Part shown: in pieces, positions 35,701 to 42,424 of the stretch
Layout of the letters: the number at the start of each line of letters is the position of its first letter
Numbering within the stretch: the stretch's first letter is position 1
Assembly: GCA_036346405.1 (NCBI GenBank)
Contig: CM070563.1
Location: 33,779,298-33,843,297 of the forward strand
Direction: 5' to 3'
DNA from: Phyllostachys edulis
Lineage: Eukaryota; Streptophyta; Magnoliopsida; Poales; Poaceae
Length of the DNA stretch: 64,000 bases
Program-made: the position numbers and the translations under genes
The notes under the pieces: generated by a model
What the model was told of the DNA's origin: nothing
The model's database searches: none
What the model saw: only the letters and a program-made list of their open reading frames with translations

Positions 35701-38700
35701 CGTCTACGATGATCGTCAAACTCACAGGCAGCACCAGGACGCATCCCACCTCCGCCTGGATCGACCGTGCTTACCTCGCTTGGAATTGCCACTCTACGAT
35801 GGGTATGTAGATCCTATTACCTGGCTGAACAAATGTGATCAGCATTTCCAAGCTTACCAAACAGCCGACGAAGACATAGTTTGGATGGCTGCGTTTCACC
35901 TGTCCGACGTCGCTCACTCTTGGCTCTATCAGCTCGAACGCGATGAAGGCCAGATTCCATGGGTGGTATTTAAGCATTACTGCTCAATGCGCTTCGGTCC
36001 GGCAGTTCACAATAACACATTGGGCGCCATCAAGCACTTGCAGCAGACGGGAACGTTGGCGCAGTACCAGCAAGAGTACACCGATCTCTTATGCCATACC
36101 ACCGGATTATCCAGAACGCATCAAATTGAGCTATTCACTGCAGGACTCACAGAACCAATCCGTACGCACGTGGAATTGGAAGGACCAACGCCCTGCAAAG
36201 ACGCAATGAACTCCGGCGCGGCTTACGAACTACCGCACTTCATCGCACTAATCCGACAAACGGCCGCAGAGATGCACTACGCCCGTAAGATCGGCGGCCG
36301 CGCATGGATACCACCACCATCTCGTGCTCCCGCCACTCACCAAGACCACCGATCGCCTCCGCCGCTCCCAAACCTCGCGACTAATCCCAAACAAGGACGG
36401 GTGTGTTTCATCGCTTTTCATCACGACATGGTCGATCGACGCTAACGGGCTTATGTTTCAACCGTGATGAACCATTCGCGGGCCATCGCAGAACGATTGT
36501 TACGGCCGTGGCCAAAGTTGACCAGGATGGGGTGAACATTGGGGACGATCAACACATCGATGCACCGGAGCTAGAGATTTCACTACTAGCGGTCACGGGA
36601 ATTTGCACCGCCCAAACTATGCAACTTAAGCTCCTGTTCCTAACAGCATCATCGTCGTCCATGCCAACCGTACTGACAGTAGCTCATGTCGGCCATGAGG
36701 GGATACAGAAGACCCTCCACAGGCTGTGTTCTTATTTTTAATGTCCCTCGCGCACGACAGGAGGTCCAGGACTTTGTCTGAGCTTGTGTGACATGCCAGC
36801 ATAACAAGACTGAACATCTTCATCTCGCCAGACTACTCCAATCCCTCGAGGTTCCGACTACTGTATGGACTGATATTTCCATGGACTTCATCGAAGGGCT
36901 GCCCTTTGCACATAGGAAATCGGTCATTCTCTTTGTCATTGACTGTTTCTCCTAATACACCCACTTCATCCCATTGGGTCACCTGTACACAGCTACTTTA
37001 GTGGCTCGGGCTTTCTTCCAAGATATTGTTTGTCTTCATAGGATCCCCCGCTCCATCATTAGTGATCACAACCCTGTCTTCACCAGTAACTTTTGGCAAA
37101 ACTTATTCCGTTTGTCTAGCATTCGTCTCCACCTCAACTCGGCTTTTGATCCACAGTCCGACAATCAGACCGAAGCAGTCAATAAGGCCATCGCCATGTA
37201 TCTTCGCTGTCTCATCGGTGATCGTCCCTGTCAATGGTTAGAATGGCTACCTTGGGCTAAATATTGTTATAACACGGCCTATCATAGTGCTCTTCGTGAT
37301 ACACCATTCAAGGTGGTCTATGGCCAGTCTCCATCCTTGGAATCATGAGGAGGGCGCCAATAAGGTGGTTGCCGTGGAAGCTCAGTTACGTGACCGAGAG
37401 CAATTTCTTAGCAACATACACGAACAACTTCTTCATGCTCAACAATATGCTAAGAACTACTATGATAAAAATCATCGTGAGGTCACATTTAAGGTTGACA
37501 ACTGGGCCTAGCTCCAGCTTCTTCATCGTCAAGCTACTTTCAGCCCCAACCGCACCACAGGGAAGCTTGGTCCTCGCTTCTACATACCGTATCAGATCGT
37601 TGAGCGCATTGGTTACGTTGCATACTGACTTCGCTTACCTGAGGGCACCCGTCTCCACAATGTCTTTCACGTTGGTCTCTTTAAAAAGTTTCACAGTGAT
37701 ATTCCTACTACGCCACCTACGCTTCCACCCATCGAACATGGTCGTGCCCTTACCGTTCCGGCCAAGGTGTTGAAAGCTATCCTTCGTCACGACATGTTTT
37801 GGTTCAATGGGTTGGTTTCAATGCGGCTGAGGCAACGTGGGAACCATTGGATGCATTCAAAACTACTTATCCTGAATTTCAGCTCGAGGACGAGCTGTTT
37901 GTCAAGGCCGAGAAAGATGTTATGTGGAGAATACCTTGCGGTCGATGTGGGCCACAGCCAGGGGCGGAGCTGGCGCTGGGCCAGGCCTCGGGCCGTCCCA
38001 GCCACTTTTGGCGCTTTGACACTGGCCTTAGGCGTAGGCTTTTCACTTTCACGTGGCATTTTGACGCTGGGCCTCGGGCCATTGCCCCAGAGGCCTAAGA
38101 CCCAGCTCCGCCCCTGGCCACAGCATGCACAAGCCCAGAGCATCGGCCAGCAGTAGCGCACAACATTATTGTCTTGTGCGGCAATTCAAAGACAATAGAG
38201 TTCAAGTCAGTTAAGAGATTGAGTTAGTTACATTCATATTAGTAGTGTCCTCCTTTGATACATATTCGTTCCTAATTTAGATATGCTTGTTAGGGGATGT
38301 CTCTATTTAAAAGGAGACAACCGAATCAGTTGAGGCAATCAATCAAGAAAATCTTCAATTTCCCAATCTGCCTCTGCCTCCTAACCCCCCTCTCTACTAC
38401 TCTACGCCACCAGAGCCACCACGCTCGGACGCCGAACTATCGTCCCAAACCCCAGTCTACCACAACTACAACCTACGCAATTCGAGTTATACCACATTAT
38501 ATCTCACTTTGACAAATATACAGAATCATATTAACTACAGGAAAGTAATATGGGGGTTTATATCAGTAAAAGAATTCAGATATGCACCTCAAGAACTTTT
38601 GGTGCTTTAGGCCTCGTTTTTTCTCTCAATGCAGTGTCTTCAGATCCTCCTATCACATTCACAGGGTCTGATTCATTGGCATGCTGTTCTGGCGGTATTT

Positions 38701-41700
38701 CAGTATGTCTGCCTGGTTCATCACAGAAACTGCTCAACCATACTGATGTAGCAATTAACAAAAGATGTGTTTGTAGGCTAGTAGTGCATGTATTGTCCAA
38801 ACTAAATACCTTTTCTTAATCGGATATCATGCTCTTCGCGTCTTTTCGAAATAAATGATCTCAAAACAGCAATAGAAATATCTCTGTTGTTAACCTGTCA
38901 AAATTAACAACATAACAACCTAAACTTTTGTTTAAAGCCATCATCAAATGAAAATTCAAATTGTTAAAGCAATTTTTTGGACAGCAGCTACTGTGAGATT
39001 ACCTTTTTTGTGAGTTGTGAGACTACTAATTGACCAGAGGATATGTACTAAGACAGTACACAACTACAGTACTCCAGGGTCTAATGGTGCAGGACTGCAG
39101 GTAATAGATCAAGAAAATATTGTTTGGGGAAAAAACTGGGACCATGAATGAAATGTCTCGTCTAACTTTTTTATTTACAATTGGTGCCTACCAAGGATAG
39201 AAAACAGGTACCGGTGCAAGTCCCAGCAGTTACTGTTTACCCGGTTCCCACCAGTAAAACCGGTTATCGGCGGTAACCGGGCGGGTTTTTTTTCCCTGGT
39301 GCCTACACCAAAGACTAATTTTGGGTCACATTACATATGATAGTATCATCTTGAACATATTATGAAATGTTTATTGCTTCAAACATAATGACTTCAGTCT
39401 GCGATTCTTGCAATCCTAGCGAAATGGGATGTTCCAAGTTCCAACCATAACGTACATCATCAAATAAACCATCCGGTTTACTCCAGGAATCGAATGAGAT
39501 TACCATAATAGTATTACTATTTTCCGGAAGGAACAATTGTACCACTGTTCATCCCCCCCCCCCCCGCGTTGAAGTGAAGCTGCAATTACATCAGCCTACC
39601 ATCTATCTAACTATATCTATACTAATTGGAGGCTCCACCAGGAACCCTCACATTAATTTTAGGAGGTAAAAAGCTAGAAATTACCACATTATTCAGAGAA
39701 GAAAAAAAGGGTAGAAATTCCTACATTAATCAAAAAAAGAAACAATATAATCCATCCATCCTAGTTGTGATGGCTTGGATCTTTCAAAACATCTTATTCA
39801 TATATGACTACAACACGTTTTGTTCTCAAACTCCCGGGCGTACCCATTACTAATATTGAATATGTTGTAGGCATTGGTTAACTATCTCTCCAATTAGTTA
39901 GCAAAGAAAAGAAAGGCCAGGCGTCCAGCACACACAAGTCAGGCAAGAGTCTGACAGCTCATTAAGGAAAAAGACTTTGGTTTATTAATTTCTCCTAATT
40001 ATTCTCTGTAATTAATTATCAAAGTTTCGTGAGAGTAACTAAGCGCCTATTAATTGTCAAGTGTTGTCTCAAAGAACATCCATAACGCGGTAAATAATTC
40101 TTTTCTCTAAAATCATTTATATTAATGCAATGAGGAAAAAGGCTATAAACAACCACATTAATTCAAGTTTGACCATCAATATATGAAAAGTAGTTAGATT
40201 GGATACAAAATTGGTTGTAATTAATACACGGTTTGTTGAAAATATACTCCAATATACCCCCTCATTTCACAATATATGTCCATTTTCTTGGAATAAAGCG
40301 TTGTTTTCACGATGTAAGTCTATTGAGTTAATCAAATTTGTAGTTATCCCAAAATTTCCACTCTACCCTTGCTTCAATACAATAAAAGATGCTGAACGGT
40401 AGTAGTTTGCTACTCCCTCCGTTTCGCTATATTTGTCCAGAGCCCACCATACGCACAGACCGAGGAAGCATCAAGTCTAAGAAACACTTAATGAAAAATG
40501 ACCACACATACCCCCAAAAAATGGCATACCACAACTACTTAGAGCATGTACAATGGGCTTATGTCAGTCATCTATAGTCATTGCCACGTAGGATTTTTGC
40601 TGACGTGGATGAAAAAGAATAAAGAGAGATAAAGATGATGTTTACAATCCTGTAGACGCCTATAACACAAGAAACAAGAAAAACATTAAAAGATTGTGTT
40701 CTATAAAGACAACTAAAAAGACAGCAGCCATCTGTACCATTGTATGAGCTGTCTTTAGTGCTGTCTATAGGTGATATGGAGAGTTGCTATAGACAGCAGC
40801 TGTCTATACCATTTTACATGCCCTTAAACTCTTCCAAAGCATTTAATTAAGGGTGTCGAATAGAAAAACTGCAATAACTACGCTCTAGATTCCCTCGATG
40901 GACAAATATATTAAAACGGATACTCTCGAGGCCATGAAAAAATATAGCGAAACAGAGGGAGTATTTAATACGGGTATGTATGGTCCAATGTAATTAACTT
41001 TTTCTTATATTTTGTGACTCCTTGGTTTGTCTGCATAGTGGACTTGGACTTATATCGCTAATACTATTTTTTATATTTAATATTGATAAGAGAAAGTAAA
41101 AAATATCTCCATGTCCATATAAAAAAAAGTAGCAAGATCCGTTTTCAAAATTAGAGATTGTCTCAATGCCAGCTTATAAATTGCATATAGCACGATTTGG
41201 GGGAATAAGAAAAATAGAGCTATTCAGCTATGCGATGGTCGTTGTTTGCTATTTAATACGGTATGTATGGTCCAGTGGAATTAACTTTTTCTTACATTTT
41301 GTGCGTCCTTGGTTTGTCTACATAGTGGACTTGGACTTATATCAATAATACTAATATTTTTATATTGAATATTGATAAGAGAAAGTAAAAAATATCTCCA
41401 TATCCATATAAAAAAAGTAGCAATGTCAGTTTTCAAAATTAGAGATTGACTCAATGCCCGGTTAAATTGTACATAACATGATTTGGGAGAATAAGAAAAA
41501 TAGAGCTATTCAGCTATACGATAAAAAATGTATTATTTCTACACAATTATATGATGGACCTTTGAAAAAACGTAAAAAACATTGTGTTTGTAAAATTACT
41601 AGCCCGTGCTGGTGAGTCGATGACTATTAACATCAACTCTACAGGCACACAGAAACACTGAAACAATAAGCAAGGAGGCGGAACCTGGGCCTTGTTGTAG

Positions 41701-41912
41701 AAGACCGAGTTGGACTCGTCCGCAAAGATCTCCGCCCGCCCTTCCCTGATGGTCGCCGGGCACCCGCCGCCCCCGGCGAGCTCCGGCGGCTCCGACGGGG
41801 ACGAGGCGGAGGCGGAGGAGGAGCAGGAGGCGAGCGAGAGGCGGAGGATGGGATTCGTCGTAGAGTTCACACGCAGGTTGAGAAACCGCGACAAACCAAA
41901 CGCTGGGGGCAT
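7244..41912 (-). CDS. TRM1: tRNA (guanine(26)-N2)-dimethyltransferase, 13 exons
   Basis: TRM1 uses S-adenosylmethionine to form N2,N2-dimethylguanosine at position 26 of tRNAs. Exons, 5' to 3' on the minus strand: 41912-41685, 38894-38810, 38742-38588, 27567-27480, 27354-27242, 14786-14647, 14563-14491, 14411-14323, 14198-14093, 14026-13814, 8784-8590, 8509-8432, 7378-7244. All junctions read GT-AG, phases agree, and the sum is 1698 nt (565 aa), the usual TRM1 size. Visible motifs are ALAASGLRAIRYALE (157 on), AVDNNE, the catalytic DLDPYGSP (225-232), GSYPIRG, YIVPIISVHMDFYIRVFVR, CxxC pairs at 342/345 and 377/380 (probable zinc site), FVMGGPIWSDPIHD and NPEKYWGP near the end. The first 45 residues are rich in Ser and Arg and poor in acidic residues, suggesting plastid or mitochondrial import. 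No stop or frameshift is present in the exons. The gene is about 34.7 kb because of transposons in introns 3, 5 and 10. Confidence 0.94.
9548..9856 (-). repeat. 3' LTR, 309 bp, complete
   Basis: On the minus strand it starts TGTTACGAACAG at 9856 and ends TTCATAACA at 9548. It contains a CTATATAAAGAG promoter-type TATA box near 9700. The matching copy is at 11962-12596. Confidence 0.85.
9860..11960 (-). pseudogene. Gypsy pol remnant: RNase H, integrase, integrase tail
   Basis: From 11940 downward the frames encode RCLRGFLGLAGYYRKFIQDF (end of RT/connection), VIDCDASGS and YERELIGLVFAVRHWRPYTW (RNase H), a CVACQKHKS zinc-binding part, WVDICTDFIEGL, DRFSKYAHFL, SDRDKIFTIQFWKDLF and GGQSEVVNRTIEMYIRCLCG (integrase core with D, D and E visible). 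FDPYRVVSMIGQVAYRLALL (integrase tail) closes the series near 10200. A 42-bp direct duplication near 11325-11415 repeats the ENIVADVLSRQHEDIV segment. Several frameshifts are present and there is no chromodomain. Order and motifs fit the Reina clade. Confidence 0.85.
11962..12596 (-). repeat. 5' LTR remnant, interrupted by a Ds-like insertion
   Basis: The ends 11962-12057 and 12492-12596 match the 3' LTR, while the first about 100 bp (toward 11960) are deleted. The middle is replaced by 434 bp of Ds-like sequence. About 14 bases of LTR present in the other copy are missing at the insertion site. Confidence 0.8.
12058..12491. mobile_element. Ac/Ds-like hAT fragment
   Basis: The left end reads TAGGGGTGAAAACGGATCG, close to the Ac/Ds terminal sequence (C/TAGGGATGAAA). 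Many GGATACGAATA-type subterminal repeats follow. The right end is TGTAACATCCCAAAGTATG-type LTR-start sequence, not a terminal inverted repeat, so that end is rearranged. The reverse complement of this segment matches 54690-55120, including the LTR-start junction. Confidence 0.65.
12642..13813. other. Rest of TRM1 intron 10, no gene seen
   Basis: AT-rich sequence with no coding motif. A short repeated phrase (CAACAAAAGCA...AATATTGCAAATA) occurs at about 12968 and 13042. Nothing else is supported. Confidence 0.35.
13814..14786 (-). CDS. TRM1: TRM1 exons 6-10 (catalytic loop to C-terminal domain)
   Basis: The five exons are close together with short introns: 14786-14647, 14563-14491, 14411-14323, 14198-14093 and 14026-13814. 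They encode VDLDPYGSPAAFLDSAVQ with GGILMCSATDMAVL, then KYGSYPIRGKHCHEMALR, then KRYIVPIISVHMDFYIRVF, then VYQCVGCNSFHLQ, and finally CSECGDKFVMGGPIWSD with SILSNIGAMS. The two CxxC pairs probably bind zinc. The cluster has a normal grass gene density, unlike the expanded introns on both sides. Confidence 0.93.
16348..16742. mobile_element. Small hAT MITE (CATGGTTATTAAGGC family), copy 1
   Basis: The ends CATGGTCATTAAGGC and GCCTTAATAACCATG are inverted repeats. GGTAAGGCG-type subterminal motifs follow on both sides. The flanks CCTAGGGC and GATAGGGT are only weakly similar, so the 8-bp duplication is eroded. Copy 2 is at 25974-26635. No coding capacity. Confidence 0.75.
18136..20927 (-). pseudogene. 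Copia pol remnant: integrase, reverse transcriptase, RNase H
   Basis: Reading down the minus strand: WHHQLGHLHGLRLSSLVGHG with CMRCKLGKQ (GAG-pre-integrase, HHCC), TDVWGPAPFVLKGGHRYYVI and FIDDYSRHTWIYF (integrase core), CKWVYKIKTRSDGSLECYKA, FAPVAHMTTVRTLLAV, QLDVKNAFLNGEL, LRRSLYGLKQATRAWF and LLVYVNDMIITGDD (RT, with the YVDD site read as YVND), GSLVYLWITRLDI, then SRSSAEAELKAMASSIAEIT (RNase H). Several frameshifts and stops break it. The YVND change would by itself damage the RT active site. Confidence 0.88.
20933..22666 (-). mobile_element. Non-autonomous short-LTR element nested in the Copia element
   Basis: Two 114-bp direct repeats, 20933-21046 and 22553-22666, flank it. There is a perfect target duplication CCAAA (20928-20932 and 22667-22671). 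A tRNA-iMet type primer-binding site (TGGTATCAGAGC on the minus strand) touches the 5' LTR and a polypurine tract GAGGGGGG touches the 3' LTR. The 1.5 kb interior has no gag or pol. A GC-rich minus-strand ORF of 179 codons (22498-21959) has biased Ser/Pro/Ala composition and no known motif, so it may be captured host sequence or non-coding. Confidence 0.88.
22541..22552 (-). other. Primer-binding site complementary to initiator tRNA-Met
   Basis: The minus strand reads TGGTATCAGAGC directly after the 5' LTR end at 22553. It fixes the orientation of the nested element. Confidence 0.85.
23197..25580 (+). pseudogene. hAT transposase pseudogene (DUF659 and hAT dimerisation domains)
   Basis: A splice acceptor TTTGCAG precedes the ATG at 23197. 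The product starts MADQVRTTESREQYDPSKDP and WGVGEAEKCPKTTT, where the zinc-binding centre of the BED finger seems deleted. Next come MVAHTSDGWTDWRGRHLINF, IVTDNGVNFKAAGK and LFWTPCAAHCLNLMLEGIGK (DUF659 RNase H-like catalytic region), then ELQSFAKRIIGLYCSASGCE and RTWSAF, which joins across an intron (25090-25166, GTAAGT...TTGCAG) to IHTKKRNRLEHKRLNNLVYI. An acidic C-terminal tail follows. Frameshifts and stops occur near 23760, 24310, 24500 and 24770, so no active transposase is made. Confidence 0.88.
25974..26635. mobile_element. Small hAT MITE (CATGGTTATTAAGGC family), copy 2, with GC-rich insert
   Basis: The ends CATGGTTATTAAGGC and GCCTTAATAACCATG are perfect inverted repeats. The target duplication is ATTGATGT (25966-25973) and ATTGATGC (26636-26643). 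The central part (26177-26566, plus strand) encodes MGKVGKQREEVARRRRRKEA and GCWIRLSSLGGGYMSLRSK and ends AAG|GTCCTC. This resembles the first exon of plant receptor-like cytoplasmic kinases of subfamily VII, with its splice donor. That makes it a likely captured gene fragment (Pack-MITE type), though the similarity is from memory only. Confidence 0.75.
27242..27567 (-). CDS. TRM1: TRM1 exons 4 and 5 (SAM-binding region)
   Basis: Exon 4 (27567-27480) encodes ALAASGLRAIRYALEVDGIG followed by EVIAVDNNE, the first SAM-binding motifs of the Trm1 fold. Exon 5 (27354-27242) encodes EACKNNINHNG and then HLADARVYMLTHPKEFDV, which leads directly into the catalytic DLDPYG of exon 6. Exon 4 is separated from exon 3 by 11 kb of gypsy sequence and exon 5 from exon 6 by a 12.5 kb intron filled by a hAT element. 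Confidence 0.92.
27742..27907 (+). repeat. 83-bp tandem duplication across a transposon edge
   Basis: The unit CCCTCTATTTATC...CCTACCGT occurs twice, at 27742-27824 and 27825-27907, nearly identical. Each unit includes intron sequence, the CATTA target site and the first 25 bases of the gypsy LTR (TGTTATGTGGGG). The duplication therefore arose after the element inserted. Confidence 0.9.
27883..28302 (+). repeat. 5' LTR of the Reina-like element (420 bp)
   Basis: It runs from TGTTATGTGGGG to GAGTTGTACCA. A TATTTAAAAGGAGACA segment near 28106 may hold the promoter. The primer-binding site begins three bases after the end. Confidence 0.88.
28335..29384 (+). pseudogene. Gag and protease remnant of the Reina-like element
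   Basis: From the ATG at 28335 it reads MLGSDEASNEISMVQLMQSI, a Pro/His-rich linker with frame changes, then KLEFPTYDGKDDPLAWINHC, YHLTNIAPHWYFQLEHDTG, a LRFGPP segment and VKEYIDHFLALQ, which is Reina-type Gag. The last bases (29350-29384) encode GFDIVLGT, a protease motif, where a large insertion begins. Stops and shifts are frequent. Confidence 0.78.
29385..33628 (+). mobile_element. 4.2 kb insertion in pol, probably a solo LTR of a Tekay-like element
   Basis: It starts TGTCACAGCCCCATTTTCAC at 29385, a typical chromovirus LTR start, and stops near a CGGGGTCCCCACA sequence where RT coding resumes. No retroelement protein is visible inside. The style of the sequence (GGTTGACAGG...; AGGCAAGCATCC) resembles long chromovirus LTRs such as 52.0-54.0 kb. 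The flanks show no matching 5-bp duplication, and pol is missing sequence at the site, so deletion accompanied or followed insertion. The ORFs inside are not supported as genes. Confidence 0.5.
33629..34985 (+). pseudogene. Reverse transcriptase and RNase H of the Reina-like element
   Basis: The frames give KFPIPVVDKLIDKLCGACFF, SKLDLLSSYHQVCMH, EKTAFRTGHGHFEFLVMPFG with LTNASATFQ, VFFDDILIFNSSWSEHLRHL (the FDD active site), YLEHVISATGVAMDKDKVAA, then VAFFSKPIAVRHAKLAAYER, ELIGLVHAVRHWHPYLWG and SKLFSYNFTVEYQPDRLNTV. RT and RNase H are ordered as in gypsy. Several frame changes occur, for example at 34035 and 34262. Confidence 0.9.
34991..36645 (+). mobile_element. Nested Reina-related element, deleted from protease into the 3' LTR
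   Basis: A 289-bp 5' LTR (34991-35279, TGTTACGGACTC...TTCCTAACA) is followed by a primer-binding site TGGTATCAGAGA at 35283 and gag. The 3' LTR is only its last 18 or so bases (CTCCTGTTCCTAACA, ending 36645). The perfect target duplication GCATC stands at 34986-34990 and 36646-36650, so both outer ends are original. A deletion removed pol and nearly all the 3' LTR. Confidence 0.88.
35312..36445 (+). pseudogene. Gag of the nested Reina-related element (nearly intact)
   Basis: The frame from ATG 35312 (MPPKHDSTSDTWLDGLEQTQ) has one stop at about 35418 and is then open to 36443. It shows RLELPLYDGYVDPITWLNKC with DQHFQAYQTADED, VAHSWLYQLERDEGQIPW, MRFGPAVHNNTLGAIKHLQQ, TGTLAQYQQEYTDLLC and LTEPIRTHVELEG, the full order of a Reina-type capsid domain. 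The zinc knuckle near 36440 has degenerated. The ISLLAVTGICTAQTMQLK segment at 36580 starts the protease, where the deletion begins. Confidence 0.85.
36651..37917 (+). pseudogene. Integrase and chromodomain-like tail of the Reina-like element
   Basis: Pieces include VAHVGHEGIQKTLHRL (HHCC region), YTATLVARAFFQDIVCLHRI, PRSIISDHNPVFTSNFWQNL, EAVNKAIAMYLRCLIGDRPC, WLPWAKYCYNTAYHSALRDT and PFKVVYGQSPS (core), AKNYYDKNHREVTFKVDNWA, then GPRFYIPYQIVERIGYVAY and WVGFNAAEATWEPLDAFKTT with YPEFQLEDELF, a chromodomain-like end. The second catalytic Asp motif SDHN is altered from the usual SDRD. Multiple stops are present. Confidence 0.87.
37918..38494 (+). repeat. 3' LTR of the Reina-like element, interrupted by a MITE
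   Basis: It starts TGTTATGTGGAG and ends GAGTTATACCA. Net length without the MITE and its duplication is about 411 bp, against 420 bp for the 5' LTR. Visible divergence between the two LTRs is substantial, which suggests an old insertion. Confidence 0.87.
37959..38116. mobile_element. 158-bp hAT MITE (CAGGGGCGGAGC)
   Basis: The ends CAGGGGCGGAGCTGG and CCAGCTCCGCCCCTG are perfect inverted repeats. The 8-bp target duplication GCCACAGC is perfect (37951-37958 and 38117-38124). The interior is GC-rich without coding value. Confidence 0.92.
38588..38894 (-). CDS. TRM1: TRM1 exons 2 and 3
   Basis: Exon 2 (38894-38810) encodes VNNRDISIAVLRSFISKRRE, joined directly to the exon 1 end to give the conserved NKAQVNNRD.SIAVLR region. 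Exon 3 (38742-38588) encodes a variable acidic linker and ends in RPKAPKVLE, which continues into ALAASGLRA of exon 4, the start of the methyltransferase fold. For exon 3 I chose the acceptor at 38743-38745 (CAG) over one 13 bases downstream because only the former keeps the frame (phase 1). Confidence 0.88.
38895..40412. other. TRM1 intron 1, left part: no gene
   Basis: AT-rich intron sequence. It holds a short GC-rich patch of ACCGGTTA/TAACCGG repeats at 39210-39290, probably a small DNA-transposon remnant, and a poly-C run at 39553-39565. No coding evidence. Confidence 0.35.
40413..40961. mobile_element. Stowaway MITE, interrupted by a Tourist MITE
   Basis: The ends CTCCCTCCGTTTCGCTATA and TATAGCGAAACAGAGGGAG are inverted repeats flanked by TA (40411-40412 and 40962-40963), the Stowaway hallmark. 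Net length without the inner insertion is about 264 bp. Confidence 0.92.
40542..40823. mobile_element. Tourist-like MITE nested in the Stowaway
   Basis: The ends GAGCATGTACAATGG and CCATTTTACATGCCC are inverted repeats with a TTA target duplication (40539-40541 and 40824-40826), typical of PIF/Harbinger-derived Tourist elements. It is 282 bp long. Confidence 0.88.
40963..41525. repeat. 288-bp tandem duplication in TRM1 intron 1
   Basis: Copy 1 (40963-41240) and copy 2 (41251-41525) share nearly all sequence, from ATTTAATACGG to TTCAGCTATGCGAT, offset by 288 bases. Small indels and substitutions separate them. Copy 1 abuts the Stowaway edge exactly. It is intron sequence and codes for nothing recognised. 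Confidence 0.9.
41685..41912 (-). CDS. TRM1: TRM1 exon 1 (start codon, transit-peptide-like N terminus)
   Basis: This exon codes for residues 1-76. It starts MPPAFGLSRFLNLRVNS and continues through a Ser/Ala/Pro-rich linker to REGRAEIFADESNSVFYNKA. The last segment matches the conserved TRM1 entry region (EG.AEI......VFYNK.Q). The donor is CAG|GTTCCG at 41685/41684. The start is the first ATG of the frame and sits in a GC-rich stretch (41700-41980) typical of grass first exons. An earlier start is not excluded, but no other ATG fits as well. Confidence 0.9.
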
Positions 41913-42424
41913 CGATTGGAGGCGGAGGACAGGCGAGTCCGCGAGCTGTCCACGAATTGGCAGGTGGCGGTGATTTAGGGCTTTAGCCTTCAGGAATCAG
42001 GATTGAGTGCATGATTTTTTGGCATTTGTATCCCAGCTTCCACCAGGAAAAGGGCCGAGAGCGCTGCACCAATACGGCCCGTTTGGAATGAATACAAGCC
42101 CATTCCTTTTTTTTCAAAGAGATTAGACGTGCCATGAATTATAGGCCCATTCCTTTTTTCAAAGAGATTAGACGTACGGACTCATCGCACCATACTTACA
42201 CCACTCGCACACACGCACGACACAAATGTGTATTTCTAAAATTGGTGGACACTAGCGTAAGTCTAGCACTTAAACCCTATTAGACTAGAGTACACCCGTA
42301 CGTCTAGTTATCTGGCCACATCAACTATAGTCCATTCGAAACACGCAAAATCAAAAATACAGGAATAGAAATAACATAGGAATTCAAGTTGTGTATCTAG
42401 TTAAATATTGAGAATTATAGTACT
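41913..42424 (-). promoter_or_regulatory. TRM1: TRM1 5' UTR and presumed promoter region
   Basis: GC-rich sequence just upstream of the TRM1 start, then AT-rich sequence. An about 57-bp direct repeat (CCCATTCCTTTTTTTTCAAA...AGACGT) occurs at 42097-42131 and 42146-42174. No clear TATA box was recognised close to the start, so the transcription start is unknown. Assignment rests on position only. Confidence 0.35.

Larger units (their letters stand above)
27883..38494 (+). mobile_element. Reina-like Ty3/gypsy chromovirus with nested insertions
   Basis: The LTRs at 27883-28302 and 37918-38494 match, and CATTA is duplicated on both sides (27878-27882 and 38495-38499). The order is 5' LTR, primer-binding site (TGGTATCAGA at 28306), gag, protease remnant, RT and RNase H, integrase and a chromodomain-like tail. 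Three insertions interrupt it: 29385-33628, 34991-36645 and 37959-38116. It lies in TRM1 intron 3. Many stops show that it is dead. Confidence 0.88.

Noticed and set aside
37787..38161. 124-codon minus-strand ORF at the Reina-like 3' end
   Set aside because: It is an antisense shadow over the chromodomain tail and a GC-rich MITE.
39210..39290. Small DNA transposon with ACCGGTTA ends
   Set aside because: The repeats are visible, but no clear inverted termini or target duplication could be set.
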